A DNA stretch of 64,000 nt from Anaerolineaceae bacterium (GTDB lineage Bacteria > Chloroflexota > Anaerolineae > Aggregatilineales > Phototrophicaceae), in NCBI GenBank assembly GCA_020634165.1, contig JACKCF010000001.1:806001-870000 (forward strand), in the 5' to 3' direction. The position numbers were made by a program, and so were the translations under genes. Position 1 is the stretch's first letter, and every line of letters begins with the position of its first letter. Below, one piece after another: positions 1-8,969 of this stretch. Under the pieces are notes generated by a model. That model was not told the DNA's origin, did no database searches, and saw only the letters and a program-made list of their open reading frames with translations.

Positions 1-1054
1 GCGAACCACCGTGAATCTTGACCGCGCCATCGACAATTGCCAGACCGCAGCCGCTGCCCTGGTCTTCGTAATGCTCACGGTTAATCTGGTACAGCTCATC
101 CCAGATATTTTCAAAGTCAGCCTTGGGGATGCCCCGACCATAGTCGCGCACTTTGAAGACGATCTCCTCGCCATCCTTGGCCACGCTGACATCGACTTTG
201 CCGCCATCTTCGGAGAATTTGACCGCGTTGTCGAGTAGTTCGCGCAGGCAGATCGTCAGCAGTTGCACATCGGCCACGAACAGCGGCAGGTCACTGGCAA
301 TATCGAGGTTGATGGTGACATCCTTGTCATCCGGGTTGGTGATGCTGCGTTTGGCATCACGTAGGATAGCTTCTGCCTCAGCGACAGGCCGACGACGCGC
401 GCGGTAAATTTCGGCAGCATCGCCTTCTTTGATTTCCAGCAACTGGATGAAGTTCTCCACCAGGCGGCGCAGACGGTTGGCCCCGCTGCTGACGCCCTTG
501 AGGAATTCCATCACATCTTCTTCGCTCAACATATTGTCCTGGAAGCCCTTGAGCATATCGGCATAGCCGATCACCAGCGACATCGGTGTGCGGAATTCGT
601 GATTGAACAGCTTGAGAATTTCTTTCTTCAGGCTGGTGACTTCTTTTTCCTGTACGCGGCGGATGTTATGGTGCCGCTTGAGTGAAGCCTTAACCGAATG
701 CAGCAGTTCTTCCGCAGCGAAAGGCTTGGTCAGGTAGACATCCGCACCCAGGTCGCCACCCTTAAAGCGATCCGCCTGCTGGTCCTTGGCCGTCAGGAAG
801 ATGAAGGGTACCCGTACCCACTCATCGATCTTACGCACTTCTTCCAGGAAGGTAAAACCATCCATGTGCGGCATCATAATATCGGACACGATGATGTCCG
901 GTGGATTTTCGAGGTCGCGCTTGAGGACCTCCAGGCCTTCCATGCCGTTGCCTGCTGTCAGGACATGATATTGTTCATATTCCAGTATGTCGCGAATGCC
1001 ATAAAGTAAATGAACTTCGTCTTCGACTACCAGAACAGTTTTTTGTTCATCCAT
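1..1054 (-). CDS. Response regulator/histidine kinase hybrid, partial
   Basis: The reading frame starts at an ATG at 1054 and runs off the left edge, so the C-terminus is missing. The N-terminus (about residues 1-120) is a receiver domain: it begins MDEQKTVLVVEDE, has the phosphoacceptor Asp in IIVSDIMMPHMDG and the conserved Lys in YLTKPF. It is followed by a HisKA dimerisation box with an intact phosphoacceptor His (LFNHEFRTPMSLV) and an HATPase domain with N-box (LRELLDNAVKFS) and G-boxes (VRDYGRGIPK, GSGCGLAI). Receiver-then-kinase order without membrane segments suggests a cytoplasmic relay kinase that receives phosphate from, or is tuned by, another kinase. The signal and partner are not visible. 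Confident about family, not about role. Confidence 0.9.
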   Translation of the reverse strand, partial: MDEQKTVLVVEDEVHLLYGIRDILEYEQYHVLTAGNGMEGLEVLKRDLENPPDIIVSDIMMPHMDGFTFLEEVRKIDEWVRVPFIFLTAKDQQADRFKGGDLGADVYLTKPFAAEELLHSVKASLKRHHNIRRVQEKEVTSLKKEILKLFNHEFRTPMSLVIGYADMLKGFQDNMLSEEDVMEFLKGVSSGANRLRRLVENFIQLLEIKEGDAAEIYRARRRPVAEAEAILRDAKRSITNPDDKDVTINLDIASDLPLFVADVQLLTICLRELLDNAVKFSEDGGKVDVSVAKDGEEIVFKVRDYGRGIPKADFENIWDELYQINREHYEDQGSGCGLAIVDGAVKIHGGS

Positions 1055-1196
1055 GCGTGTGATGCCTATATACTTAGTTTGTGCGATCTAATGATAACGA
1101 TATGCGCTCTATTAAGACACATTATGATGTCAGTATACGGGAAAATCTCACTTCTGAGCATAAAATAATTCAATTATTCCGTGTTTTTACGGAGTA

Positions 1197-2219
1197 TTAT
1201 GTTACTTTTTGCCGCTGAATTGCCAGCAAATCCGCCAATAGGGCAAAACCTGTCTCACGACGACCAGCCCCTGCGCCGACCAATGTTACCGGACCGAGAA
1301 GGTCGGTTTCAAATGTAATCGCGTTGGTCGTGCCAGCGACGCCTGCCAATGGATCAGCTAATGGTAAACGCACGGCTTTGACGCTGCCGCCCGCTGGCGT
1401 CACTTCCGCGATAAGTTTATAGCGCTCACCAGCCGCTTTTGCTGCCGCGATATCGCCTGATGAGATGACATCAATGCCGCTGACGTCCAGATCATCAATG
1501 GTGATATTGGCCCCAAAGAGGCTGCGGGCCAGGATGACCGCTTTCGATGCCGCATCCCAGCCGCCGACGTCGGCTGTTGGGTCCGCTTCCAGGTAGCCTT
1601 TGGCTTTGGCATCGTCCATGACCGTTTCGTAATCAATGCCGCGTTCCATCTCGGTCAGCATGTAATTGGTCGACCCATTGAGAATACCTTTTGCCGCGCT
1701 AATGGTGCAGCCTGCCAGCGCCTCTTTGGCTAATGCCAGTGAGGGCGTTCCGGCCATGACTGTGCCTTCGTAACGCAGGGCCTTCCCGGCAGCTTTGGCT
1801 GCCTGTGCTAATTGCTGGTAATGCAATGCGACCGGACCCTTATTCGCCAGCACCACATGCTGCCCGTTCTGGAAGCCACGCAGGCAGTAATCCGTCGCTG
1901 GCTGGCCCGTTTGCAGATTAGTCCAACTGGCTTCCAGCAGGACATCCGCCCCGCACTGGTCGATCAATGTTTCGGTTACTACATCACGGACCAGCCCCTC
2001 ACGATGCGGATAATGGCGCAGATGGCCTTTGCCGATAGCATCCAGCAGCGCGTCGATGTCAAGGCCATCCGGCTGCATCAAACTGCCGCGGGAGTGTGTT
2101 GCTACCGCGACGATTTCCACAGTTAGGCCATATTTTTCAGCCAGTGAAGCGTGCTTTTCCTGCAAAATCTCGACGAAGCCCTGGCCGACCGTGCCAAAAC
2201 CTATCAGTGCCACTTTCAT
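1197..2219 (-). CDS. hom: Homoserine dehydrogenase (short form)
   Basis: Reduces aspartate semialdehyde to homoserine with NAD(P)H, the branch point to threonine and methionine. The N-terminal Rossmann fold shows GFGTVGQGFVE (residues 7-17). The catalytic domain shows the family features LANKGPVA, YEGTVMAGTPS, GILNGSTNYMLTEM and ADPTADVGGWDAASK. At 340 aa it ends after the catalytic domain and lacks the C-terminal ACT domain found in the roughly 430-aa enzymes, so feedback inhibition through ACT is not expected. The next gene upstream on the same strand ends 62 nt before its start, so the two may be co-transcribed, though their functions show no link. Confidence 0.93.
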   Translation of the reverse strand: MKVALIGFGTVGQGFVEILQEKHASLAEKYGLTVEIVAVATHSRGSLMQPDGLDIDALLDAIGKGHLRHYPHREGLVRDVVTETLIDQCGADVLLEASWTNLQTGQPATDYCLRGFQNGQHVVLANKGPVALHYQQLAQAAKAAGKALRYEGTVMAGTPSLALAKEALAGCTISAAKGILNGSTNYMLTEMERGIDYETVMDDAKAKGYLEADPTADVGGWDAASKAVILARSLFGANITIDDLDVSGIDVISSGDIAAAKAAGERYKLIAEVTPAGGSVKAVRLPLADPLAGVAGTTNAITFETDLLGPVTLVGAGAGRRETGFALLADLLAIQRQKVT

Positions 2220-2281
2220 AGAGCATTATTCCTGCGGCATATCTGCGACATGTATGTTGTATAAGGAAGGTGCGATGGCCG

Positions 2282-3340
2282 CTATTCTACCGCATTCGCA
2301 TGGATTTCGCTGATGAGTTGCAGGGCAGCATCCACCTGATATGCGTTAATTTCGTGGCCAACATTTTCCATCACCAGATACTGCAAACCATTAGGCCATT
2401 CGCTCTGGTCGATAAAAGGCAGATTCGCACCCTGGTCGCTGGTGATGTACAGCGGGTCTTCGCTGCCGAGCAGGACCAGCATCGGTCCGCTGCCCGCAGC
2501 TTGCGGGTAAATCCAGGTCGCGCCGCTGGTGATGGTCGCCGCGACCACCTGTGGGTATTGGTTGGCATAAAGCGAGGCCAGTGCGCCGCCATCCCCATAG
2601 CCAAACAGGATGACGCTATCCAGCGCAGTCGGGTAGGCATTCTCCGTCTGGGTGATGATCTCATGCACAATCGGCAGATTGACCTCAGCCGGTTGCAGCG
2701 GCAGGTGCGGAATCACATAGACGACCTGCTCCGCGTTGGTGACGAGAAAATGCGCGAGCAGGTCATCACCGTGTAAGTCATCATCGCCCAGCAGCACCAG
2801 CATCGGCCAACCTGGCCCACTGAAGCCATTTGGCGGCACATATACATCGTATTCCACGCCATTGGTCAGTGTGCGTGTATCAATTTCGATTTTGTCCAGC
2901 GGGTCGGCAAACATGTCTGTGACGTTCGGCAGCCAGTTGGCGACAGCATAGATCAGACCCAGGGCCAATACCATGCTGAAGACAAAGGCGGCGGCGGTCC
3001 GCAGGTTGTCGGTAAAAGAGTGTGCCGAGGGTTGGAGCGCCTCTATATACTGCCAGCGTTGTTCAGCGAAGCCAATGCGTGCCAGCACAACTTGCCCGGA
3101 TTCGCCCGTGATCGTATGGGCCAGTTGCAGGGCAAGTTCATCATTTTGCAGGCGACCATCCGCATTGACGGCGTCACCCAGCAGCAGCAAGGCATCGCCC
3201 CAGTCACCGCGTTGGTAGGCAGCGAAGGCAGTTTGCAGCGCCTGTTCCGCCTGGGGCGCATATGGCGACGGCGCAGTCAGAGGGATGGTCCGCTTGACCT
3301 GGGTGGCCTGCGGCACGGGCATGTGATCTTTCGCGAACAT
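2282..3340 (-). CDS. Membrane-anchored alpha/beta-hydrolase-like protein, nucleophile missing
   Basis: A 352-aa protein with a roughly 105-residue cytoplasmic-looking N-terminal part resembling a short TPR helix pair (YQRGDWGDALLLLGDAVNADG), one membrane segment near residues 110-135 (AAAFVFSMVLALGLIYAVA), and an esterase/dienelactone-hydrolase-like fold. The nucleophile elbow reads FGYGDGGALAS: the Sm-x-Nu-x-Sm motif has Gly where Ser is expected. The acid (LLGSEDPLY) and His (ENVGHEINAY) positions look conserved. It may therefore be a non-catalytic binding protein. An in-frame ATG six codons downstream of the chosen start could also be used. Lies upstream of hom on the same strand. Confidence 0.75.
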   Translation of the reverse strand: MFAKDHMPVPQATQVKRTIPLTAPSPYAPQAEQALQTAFAAYQRGDWGDALLLLGDAVNADGRLQNDELALQLAHTITGESGQVVLARIGFAEQRWQYIEALQPSAHSFTDNLRTAAAFVFSMVLALGLIYAVANWLPNVTDMFADPLDKIEIDTRTLTNGVEYDVYVPPNGFSGPGWPMLVLLGDDDLHGDDLLAHFLVTNAEQVVYVIPHLPLQPAEVNLPIVHEIITQTENAYPTALDSVILFGYGDGGALASLYANQYPQVVAATITSGATWIYPQAAGSGPMLVLLGSEDPLYITSDQGANLPFIDQSEWPNGLQYLVMENVGHEINAYQVDAALQLISEIHANAVE

Positions 3341-3445
3341 ATTCGTATTGTCAGGGAAAATTGCCCCAAAAACACTGAAGAATTGGTCACAGGTCGGATA
3401 TTTGCGTGCTAATGCTGAGTCACTAATTACGAATACTGCGCGGCT

Positions 3446-4531
3446 TCAGATGCGCGCTGCGGTCAGTTTGCGCGCCAGGTCGATGCCTACCCACATGGCT
3501 CCGGCTCCCTGGGGTGGCATGCGCAAATGATGATGTTCCGGCAGCGCGGCCAGCACGTCATCGTCAGATGCCATCGGGAAGCTGAGTAATTGACCATCGT
3601 CCGTTTCCGCATGGGCATTGAGCTGGAACGCATTTTTCGGGTCATGAATGCGTTCGTACCAATCGGCGTCATGAATCAGGAGCAGGGCAGTAATTTCCGG
3701 GCGCAGCGTCGTCAGGTCGGTCAGGATGCCCGTGAGATACAGTCCGGCCTCACCAGCAGCCATCATGTGCTGCAAGTCCAGCAGTGCCGGATGGTCATAA
3801 AAGTGATCGTGGGGTGCTTCATGTCCTGCTTCCGGCATACCGAATAGTTCTTCGAGGTATTCTCGGTAAATGTGATACGAGAAACGCCACTCGTCAGTAT
3901 GGAAGTCTTCTGAGCGTGGCCCGTAGATAAAGGCCGGAACAGTATGATAATAGCCAGGGTGCGTGGCGTTGCGCTTGCTGCGCTGGGCCAGCATGGCCTT
4001 ATATGTGCCCTGATGATTGAAAACGATCAGGGTGGCCCCACCAATCGCCGCACTACGACCGATGCCGCTTTCCAGGCTTTCCAGTTGGCCCACACTGCGA
4101 TGGTACTGGCTGCGCATCGGCAGGCGAATGCTGCGCCGGAAGGCCGAATCGATCAATTCGTTCTTCATGGCATCACAGGTGGCCAGCATATCGAAGTAGC
4201 GGCCTACCCAGGCTTCGATCCTCAGCGGGCGGGTGCGGATGCGCCGCAGGGCAAAGGTTGTCCCGTTGAACAGGTTACGTCCGCTGTTCTGCATATCACT
4301 GAGGTGGGCGTGGTTGTAGATTTCAAAGGGTGTCGGTGTTTTTTCCGTCGGGATTTGCCCACAAACGCTGTCGATATCAGCAATTTGCGACGGATCCGGT
4401 AGTTGTGCGTATAGGGGGTAACGTGTGTCGCCACGTTGGAACATCGGGACATGGTAAAGGGTCGTCAAGTACTCAATCATATTCTGGTGACGACGGAGTT
4501 GAGCTTCTAGCGGTTCCGGGTAATGTGGCAT
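3446..4531 (-). CDS. Uncharacterised Nudix-like protein
   Basis: A 361-aa soluble protein with no signal peptide. I do not recognise a characterised family. The middle part has features of a Nudix fold: AIGGATLIVFNHQG, then YHTVPAFIYGP, then the partial Nudix helix core REYLEELFG, which matches REUxEE but lacks the full upstream GX5E spacing. The N-terminal third contains the charged stretch TFALRRIRTRPLRIEAWVGRYFDM, similar in style to Nudix-like actinobacterial and Chloroflexota proteins often annotated as regulators. Substrate unknown. It diverges from the sigma factor gene, sharing about 140 nt of intergenic DNA. Confidence 0.5.
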   Translation of the reverse strand: MPHYPEPLEAQLRRHQNMIEYLTTLYHVPMFQRGDTRYPLYAQLPDPSQIADIDSVCGQIPTEKTPTPFEIYNHAHLSDMQNSGRNLFNGTTFALRRIRTRPLRIEAWVGRYFDMLATCDAMKNELIDSAFRRSIRLPMRSQYHRSVGQLESLESGIGRSAAIGGATLIVFNHQGTYKAMLAQRSKRNATHPGYYHTVPAFIYGPRSEDFHTDEWRFSYHIYREYLEELFGMPEAGHEAPHDHFYDHPALLDLQHMMAAGEAGLYLTGILTDLTTLRPEITALLLIHDADWYERIHDPKNAFQLNAHAETDDGQLLSFPMASDDDVLAALPEHHHLRMPPQGAGAMWVGIDLARKLTAARI

Positions 4532-4617
4532 CGCGTTGACCGTTTTACGATGTGGGTATAAGTGTATTCTGGCATGTCACCTGGGTCCGGTAAGGAGCAT
4601 CGGCACCTGGCACACGT

Positions 4618-4623
4618 TATAAT
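4618..4623 (+). promoter_or_regulatory. Possible -10 box upstream of sigma factor
   Basis: A perfect TATAAT lies about 115 nt upstream of the preferred GTG start of the sigma factor. No good -35 element is seen at 16-18 bp, so this is weak. Confidence 0.3.
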
Positions 4624-4739
4624 AAACGGTATTCTCTTGCCGATACAGACGGTATCATAGATACATACCAGACTTGTCTCGGTTAATATCAGCCACAGTC
4701 CCAATCGCACACAGCCTGGGGAGATCGCAGGGGGAGGTC

Positions 4740-5357
4740 GTGACTGAACCGGATGCGAAATTAACGGAATGGATATTATCAGCGCGGGAAGGCAACCAAG
4801 ACGCCTTCGCCGAACTGGTTTATAGTTTTCAAGATGCGGTATATAACCTGTGTTATCGGATGCTGGGTCAAAGTACGGAAGCGGAAGACGCGACCCAGGA
4901 AGCCTTTATTCGCGCCTATTTGAATTTGCATCGTTATGACCTGACGCGGCCATTTAAAACATGGCTGCTGTCGATTGCGTCTAACCACTGCATTGATCGC
5001 CTGCGCAAACGGCGCATGCAGTTCCTGTCGCTGGATGAACCGCTGCCGTCAGGGTCGGCCCTGGCACTCAGCAGTGACGAACCCGGCCCGGAACAGGTCA
5101 CGATGAGCAATGAACGCGGACAATTGATTCAGGGGTTGCTGGACCAGCTTAAGCCGGATGACCGCGCGGCGATCATCTACCGCTATTGGTACGATTATTC
5201 CTATGCGGAGATCGCCGACGTGTTGGATTCGACTGAAAGCGCCATCAAGAGTCGGCTTTTTAGGGCGCGGCGCTTGCTTGCAGACCTGTATCAAGAGGGC
5301 TTCGACGAGCCTGCTGATGATGATCGTCCCATCAATCCACGACTCTTACAGGAATAG
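4740..5357 (+). CDS. ECF-type RNA polymerase sigma factor
   Basis: A sigma-70 family factor of group IV size, 205 aa from the GTG at 4740. Region 2 is clear: DAFAELVYSFQDAVYNLCYRML, then EAEDATQEAFIRAYLNLHRYD, then FKTWLLSIASNHCIDRLRKRR. Region 4 follows: LKPDDRAAIIYRYWYDYSYAEIADVL with the HTH STESAIKSRLFRARRLL. An in-frame ATG at 4674 would add 22 residues without conserved content. The GTG has a GGGGAGG immediately upstream but spaced only about 2 nt, so the start is uncertain. The gene is followed 120 nt later by a membrane-type protein that is probably its regulator. Confidence 0.9.
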   Translation: MTEPDAKLTEWILSAREGNQDAFAELVYSFQDAVYNLCYRMLGQSTEAEDATQEAFIRAYLNLHRYDLTRPFKTWLLSIASNHCIDRLRKRRMQFLSLDEPLPSGSALALSSDEPGPEQVTMSNERGQLIQGLLDQLKPDDRAAIIYRYWYDYSYAEIADVLDSTESAIKSRLFRARRLLADLYQEGFDEPADDDRPINPRLLQE

Positions 5358-5477
5358 CGGCCCAATTAGCCCTAAAGTAAGGGTTGGTAACGGGTGATGT
5401 GGCTGGCTAAATGAAAGACGTTGAATCGTTCCGCTGGCAGTGGCCGCTGGAACAAGTCAACTAGAAGGTGTTGGGCA

Positions 5478-6113
5478 ATGACTGAACAATATAACGAAAT
5501 GATGCAGGAACGTCTGGATGGCAACCTGGATGAGCAGCGCGAATCGGAATTGATTCGCCACCTCCAGGAAGAGCCAGATGCGGCCATGCACAACGCCAGC
5601 CTAGAAGCCGTCCATGACATGTTGGTGCGGGCGCCGCTGGTCCGTGCGCCGGGCCGTCTGGCAGCGACCATCATGGCGCGTCTGGCACAGGCCGTTCAGG
5701 AAGAAGCTGTTCAGCAGGAACTTTCAGAAGAAGTGAAGCAGGCCCTGCTCTTTGCGACCAACCTCGTGATTTTGCAGATGACGCCCGTTCTGCTGGCATC
5801 CAGCTACATGGTGATGAACGCCCAGGCCCGGCCAGAGGTATTGGCCAAGGCTGTCAACCGTACTGTCGCTCTCGTCGTGGTCATGATTGACGGCATGCGC
5901 GTTTTGTTTGATCGCATGGAAGAGTTGGTCGATGAAGATCCGGCTATGGCCCCGGTGGCGCTGGCGTTGATGCCAACCGTCATGAATGGCATCCTCGATT
6001 ACATGCAGAATGGCGCCAATCCTCTGGAAGATGTCGCCCGTCAGGTCGAAGGCGCATCTGGCGATGATTCCGACGACCTTGACTACGACCGCATTGGCCG
6101 CCTGTCGGGATAG
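5478..6113 (+). CDS. Probable anti-sigma factor without zinc site
   Basis: A 211-aa protein starting at the ATG at 5478, preceded by GAAGGTG. The N-terminal 80 residues (MTEQYNEMMQERLDGNLDEQRESELIRHLQEEPD...) look like an anti-sigma N-terminal domain in length and position: the YNEMMQERLDGNLDEQ pattern recalls the zinc-finger anti-sigma start, but the HxxxCxxC ligands are absent. A hydrophobic stretch near residues 90-120 (ALLFATNLVILQMTPVLLASSYMVM) and another near 130-145 could insert in or lie on the membrane. The C-terminus is acidic (GDDSDDLDYD). The role is inferred mainly from position just downstream of the ECF sigma gene. Confidence 0.55.
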   Translation: MTEQYNEMMQERLDGNLDEQRESELIRHLQEEPDAAMHNASLEAVHDMLVRAPLVRAPGRLAATIMARLAQAVQEEAVQQELSEEVKQALLFATNLVILQMTPVLLASSYMVMNAQARPEVLAKAVNRTVALVVVMIDGMRVLFDRMEELVDEDPAMAPVALALMPTVMNGILDYMQNGANPLEDVARQVEGASGDDSDDLDYDRIGRLSG

Positions 6114-6157
6114 CAGGTGGTTTTTCCACAAGACCAGAATTCCAGCTATATATTCGC

Positions 6158-6180
6158 AGGGGCACGAACGTGCCCTTTGT
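6158..6180 (+). terminator. Rho-independent terminator candidate
   Basis: A GGGGCAC/GTGCCCT stem with a 4-nt GAAC loop is followed by TTTGTTATTT, 45 nt after the probable anti-sigma gene. Confidence 0.6.
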
Positions 6181-6386
6181 TATTTCCTGTGCTCATCGCA
6201 AATTAGGAAGAAAACCTCAGGCTCCGGTTGCTGTGAAGAACGCTCACAGCATGTATAATCAATCCGTAGTAAGATACCTATCCATACAATGGGCCTGTTT
6301 GCCTGCACTGACAGAGGTTTTCGTATAGGGCGGTGTACATCTTTTTGCATCGCGCAGGCAGCAGATACAGCGAAGAAGGGGCTGTT

Positions 6387-8138
6387 ATGAAGCGCATGAG
6401 CCGATTGGTGCTGTTGATTCTGGGGGCGATGCTCCTCATTATTGGCGGCTTAATCGTGAATTCTCAGGATCAAACGGGCGTTTTCGCCTCGCAGTTGATT
6501 GGCTTGCGCCTGGATATTGAAGTCCTGGCTGACCGCGCCTTTGGCGGTGGCACGCGCCCGGAGCTATGGACAGGCAATGGCGATCCTGAGTCGCCAACCA
6601 TCCTCGCCGATCTGTGGTTCGATAGTGAACTGGTCGCTGATGTGGCTTTTGGCGCGGGCCAGCGCCCGCTTGATTGGGCCGGGGCAGCCAGCACCAATGG
6701 GGCAGTCATCGTGCGTAACATTCGCCATGATATCGAACTGCTGGCAGATGAACTCATTGGCGAAGACCTGCGTCCAGAGGGATGGGTCGGCACAACCAAC
6801 CCGCTCGAACTGTGCGACCGTAATCTGATAAACCTCGTCTATGTGCTGCAAACCGCCTACAACGCTGAATTTGAAACCATTCCGACGGTTGCTAACTACT
6901 GCACGGCGCTCCGGCTGGAAATTGAAAACGACTACATTGAAGCCCGTAACACAGGTTCCCCCAGTGCCGAAGTCATCGCAGAGATGAATCTGGCGATACG
7001 TGGCGATCTTGAGCGCCTCGCTGACGAAGAACTCGGCCTTAACAACCGCCCTGCGGACTGGACCGGTAACAAAGATATCAACTCCCCAGGTTTGCTGCGC
7101 GATAATTTCGTCGATATTGGCTTGCTGGCTGATGCAACGCTCGGCCAGGGCCAGCGCCCGGATGGTTTCTATGGTTTTGCCAATACGTCTGACCTGAGTG
7201 CTGTGCGCAACCTGCGCCACGACCTCGAACTCCTGGCGGATGCTACCCAGGGTGAAGGTGTGCGTCCGCGTGGCTGGCAGGGCCTGGAAGATCCGCTTGG
7301 TATTTGCGATACAACCCTGCAAAATCTGGCGATGGTCGTGGAATTTGTCTATGGCTATGAATATCCTGAAGCCACCAGCACTGGCCTGGATTACTGCCGA
7401 GCGGTACAGGTAGGGGCCAACTTCGCTGCGGAAAATCCGCCTGCTTCCGAAGTGGTGGAACAGTCGATTGACACGCGCTTTGTCGCGGAATCGCGCAATG
7501 CCTTCGCTTATCTGGACCTGGCTGCTACCCAATATATGGGACCGCTTCCCTGGGGTACGCAGTTCCGCGCCTGGTATCGCAATTACAACAACTCGACCAT
7601 GATGTTCATCAGTGGGGACGATTTTGCGCTCTATGTCGACCGCCGCTGGACGACGCTGCCAGAAGACGTGTTCATGCGCCTGCCAAGTCTGGAAGGCGTA
7701 GCGCCATTGACGTTCTGTGATGCGACCTGGTGCAATGGTCCTCAGCCAACGCCGACGCCGACGGGCAGTGGCCCGCTGCTGCAAATTATCACCGATGCAA
7801 CGCCTCCGGCGACCATCGCGCCGGAAGAGGTCGTCAGCGAGGGTAAGACCCAGGTTGGCTGGAACAACATCCGCGTTAACTACGTCCAGCAGTTCCCGGA
7901 TCGCGGTGTGGCCCAGGTGACGCTCGAAATCTGTGTCGATACCAACCAGATCGGTTGTGAACCTGTGACGCGCATCTTCGACAACTCCACTGGCTTTGAA
8001 GTCGCTCCAGTAGGGTCATCGGGTGCAGCCAATATCTACGAACTGCCGTATGGCTACACGCAGAACCTACTGATCGAAGGGCCGACGCTGTTCTCGATAG
8101 ATATCTGGCTGAACGACCCGACCATCACGGGTGGTTAA
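6387..8138 (+). CDS. Secreted repeat protein with duplicated three-repeat module
   Basis: A 583-aa exported protein; the ATG at 6387 follows GAAGAAGGGG and begins a signal peptide (MKRMSRLVLLILGAMLLIIGGLIV). The mature part holds six copies of a motif of the form (L/I)RxDhExLADxxhGxxxRPxxWxG, starting near residues 38, 75, 111, 202, 240 and 274. They form two blocks of three at about 36-residue spacing. Each block is followed by a matching tail with Cys (LELCDRNLINLV...NYCTAL and LGICDTTLQNLA...DYCRAV), so a module of about 165 residues was duplicated. The C-terminal half has a Thr/Pro linker (PTPTPTGSGP) and an unassigned domain with paired Cys (LEICVDTNQIGCEP). I know no characterised family for the repeat. 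Follows the sigma/anti-sigma pair and could belong to its envelope regulon. Confidence 0.8.
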   Translation: MKRMSRLVLLILGAMLLIIGGLIVNSQDQTGVFASQLIGLRLDIEVLADRAFGGGTRPELWTGNGDPESPTILADLWFDSELVADVAFGAGQRPLDWAGAASTNGAVIVRNIRHDIELLADELIGEDLRPEGWVGTTNPLELCDRNLINLVYVLQTAYNAEFETIPTVANYCTALRLEIENDYIEARNTGSPSAEVIAEMNLAIRGDLERLADEELGLNNRPADWTGNKDINSPGLLRDNFVDIGLLADATLGQGQRPDGFYGFANTSDLSAVRNLRHDLELLADATQGEGVRPRGWQGLEDPLGICDTTLQNLAMVVEFVYGYEYPEATSTGLDYCRAVQVGANFAAENPPASEVVEQSIDTRFVAESRNAFAYLDLAATQYMGPLPWGTQFRAWYRNYNNSTMMFISGDDFALYVDRRWTTLPEDVFMRLPSLEGVAPLTFCDATWCNGPQPTPTPTGSGPLLQIITDATPPATIAPEEVVSEGKTQVGWNNIRVNYVQQFPDRGVAQVTLEICVDTNQIGCEPVTRIFDNSTGFEVAPVGSSGAANIYELPYGYTQNLLIEGPTLFSIDIWLNDPTITGG

Positions 8139-8171
8139 GTCCAGCCTGTAGGTTGATCCCCAAATGAAAAC

Positions 8172-8203
8172 GGGGCGTCCGATTGGACGCCCCGCTGTTT
8201 TTT
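8172..8203 (+). terminator. Rho-independent terminator
   Basis: A perfect GGGGCGTCC/GGACGCCCC stem with GATT loop is followed by GCTGTTTTTT. It lies between convergent genes (the repeat protein and greA). The A-rich left flank suggests it could also act on the minus strand. Confidence 0.85.
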
Positions 8204-8223
8204 CAGATGGTAGGGAATGCGTC

Positions 8224-8697
8224 CTAGTTGTCAGGTATTTCTTCAATTTCGCGGATGACGTACTTGACGACACCATCCGGTGTTTCTGCTTTGATTTTGT
8301 CACCAACCTTGTGACCAAGCATCGCTCGTCCCACTGGTGACTCATTCGAGACGCCTCGGCGTCCATTGATGATTTCTGCCTGGCTGATGAGATCAAACGA
8401 GAAAACCTCGCCCTCACTATCCTCGACAGTGATACGATTGCCCACGCTAACGGTATCCGTTGGTGCGCGATCAACCACCTCAGCCGTATTGATGACATGC
8501 TTGAGATAATCGACCCGTTCCTGCAGGCGTTCGCGCTCGGTTGCAAGCGAATACTGGGCGCTGTCGCCGACGCCTTCGTCGTCGTGCGTATCCCCTAGTT
8601 CTTCGATGACCTCGCGCAGTTCGAGCTGGAGATTTGACAGTTCGTTGGCCAGTTTTTCGTATCCGACCTGGGTCAAAATCATGCGTTCTTCTACCAT
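8224..8697 (-). CDS. greA: Transcription elongation factor GreA
   Basis: Rescues backtracked RNA polymerase by stimulating transcript cleavage through the secondary channel. The 157-aa protein has the N-terminal coiled coil (about residues 5-78: ILTQVGYEKLANELSNLQLELREVIEEL, with the DDEGVGDSAQYS tip, where two acidic residues are expected) and the C-terminal FKBP-like domain (VGNRITVEDSEGEVFSFDL ... SNESPVGRAMLGHKVGD). The frame is open 93 codons further upstream but that stretch is not GreA-like. ATGs at 8697 and 8682 are both plausible; I use 8697. Normal length for the family. Confidence 0.93.
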   Translation of the reverse strand: MVEERMILTQVGYEKLANELSNLQLELREVIEELGDTHDDEGVGDSAQYSLATERERLQERVDYLKHVINTAEVVDRAPTDTVSVGNRITVEDSEGEVFSFDLISQAEIINGRRGVSNESPVGRAMLGHKVGDKIKAETPDGVVKYVIREIEEIPDN

Positions 8698-8969
8698 CGT
8701 TTTTGACTTTCTACTGTTACTGATTGCCGCTTGCCTGTTTCCGGTAGGTGTAACCCACTTCCGCGCCCCTGAACGTGGCTTTTTGCGGTATATTCCTCTT
8801 GCCTTGGCTAGTGGAACGGCAGATACCTGCCTGAGTGAATTGCACAACAGAATGGTAAACAACAAGCAATTAGTAAGTACTACGGAATAAAAAGGCGCAC
8901 AGTTGCACGCCGTTACTCGGTACTTTATGTGACGATTATACCATGATTTTTGAAGAGGATTTAAGACGA

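Noticed and set aside
1140..1200. Hairpin TCCGT/ACGGA as terminator for hom
   Set aside because: Only 5 bp and no adequate T-run; too weak.
6564..7784. 406-aa open frame on the minus strand
   Set aside because: Antisense shadow of the secreted repeat protein, no start signal, no recognisable domain, and the plus strand shows clear repeats and signal peptide.
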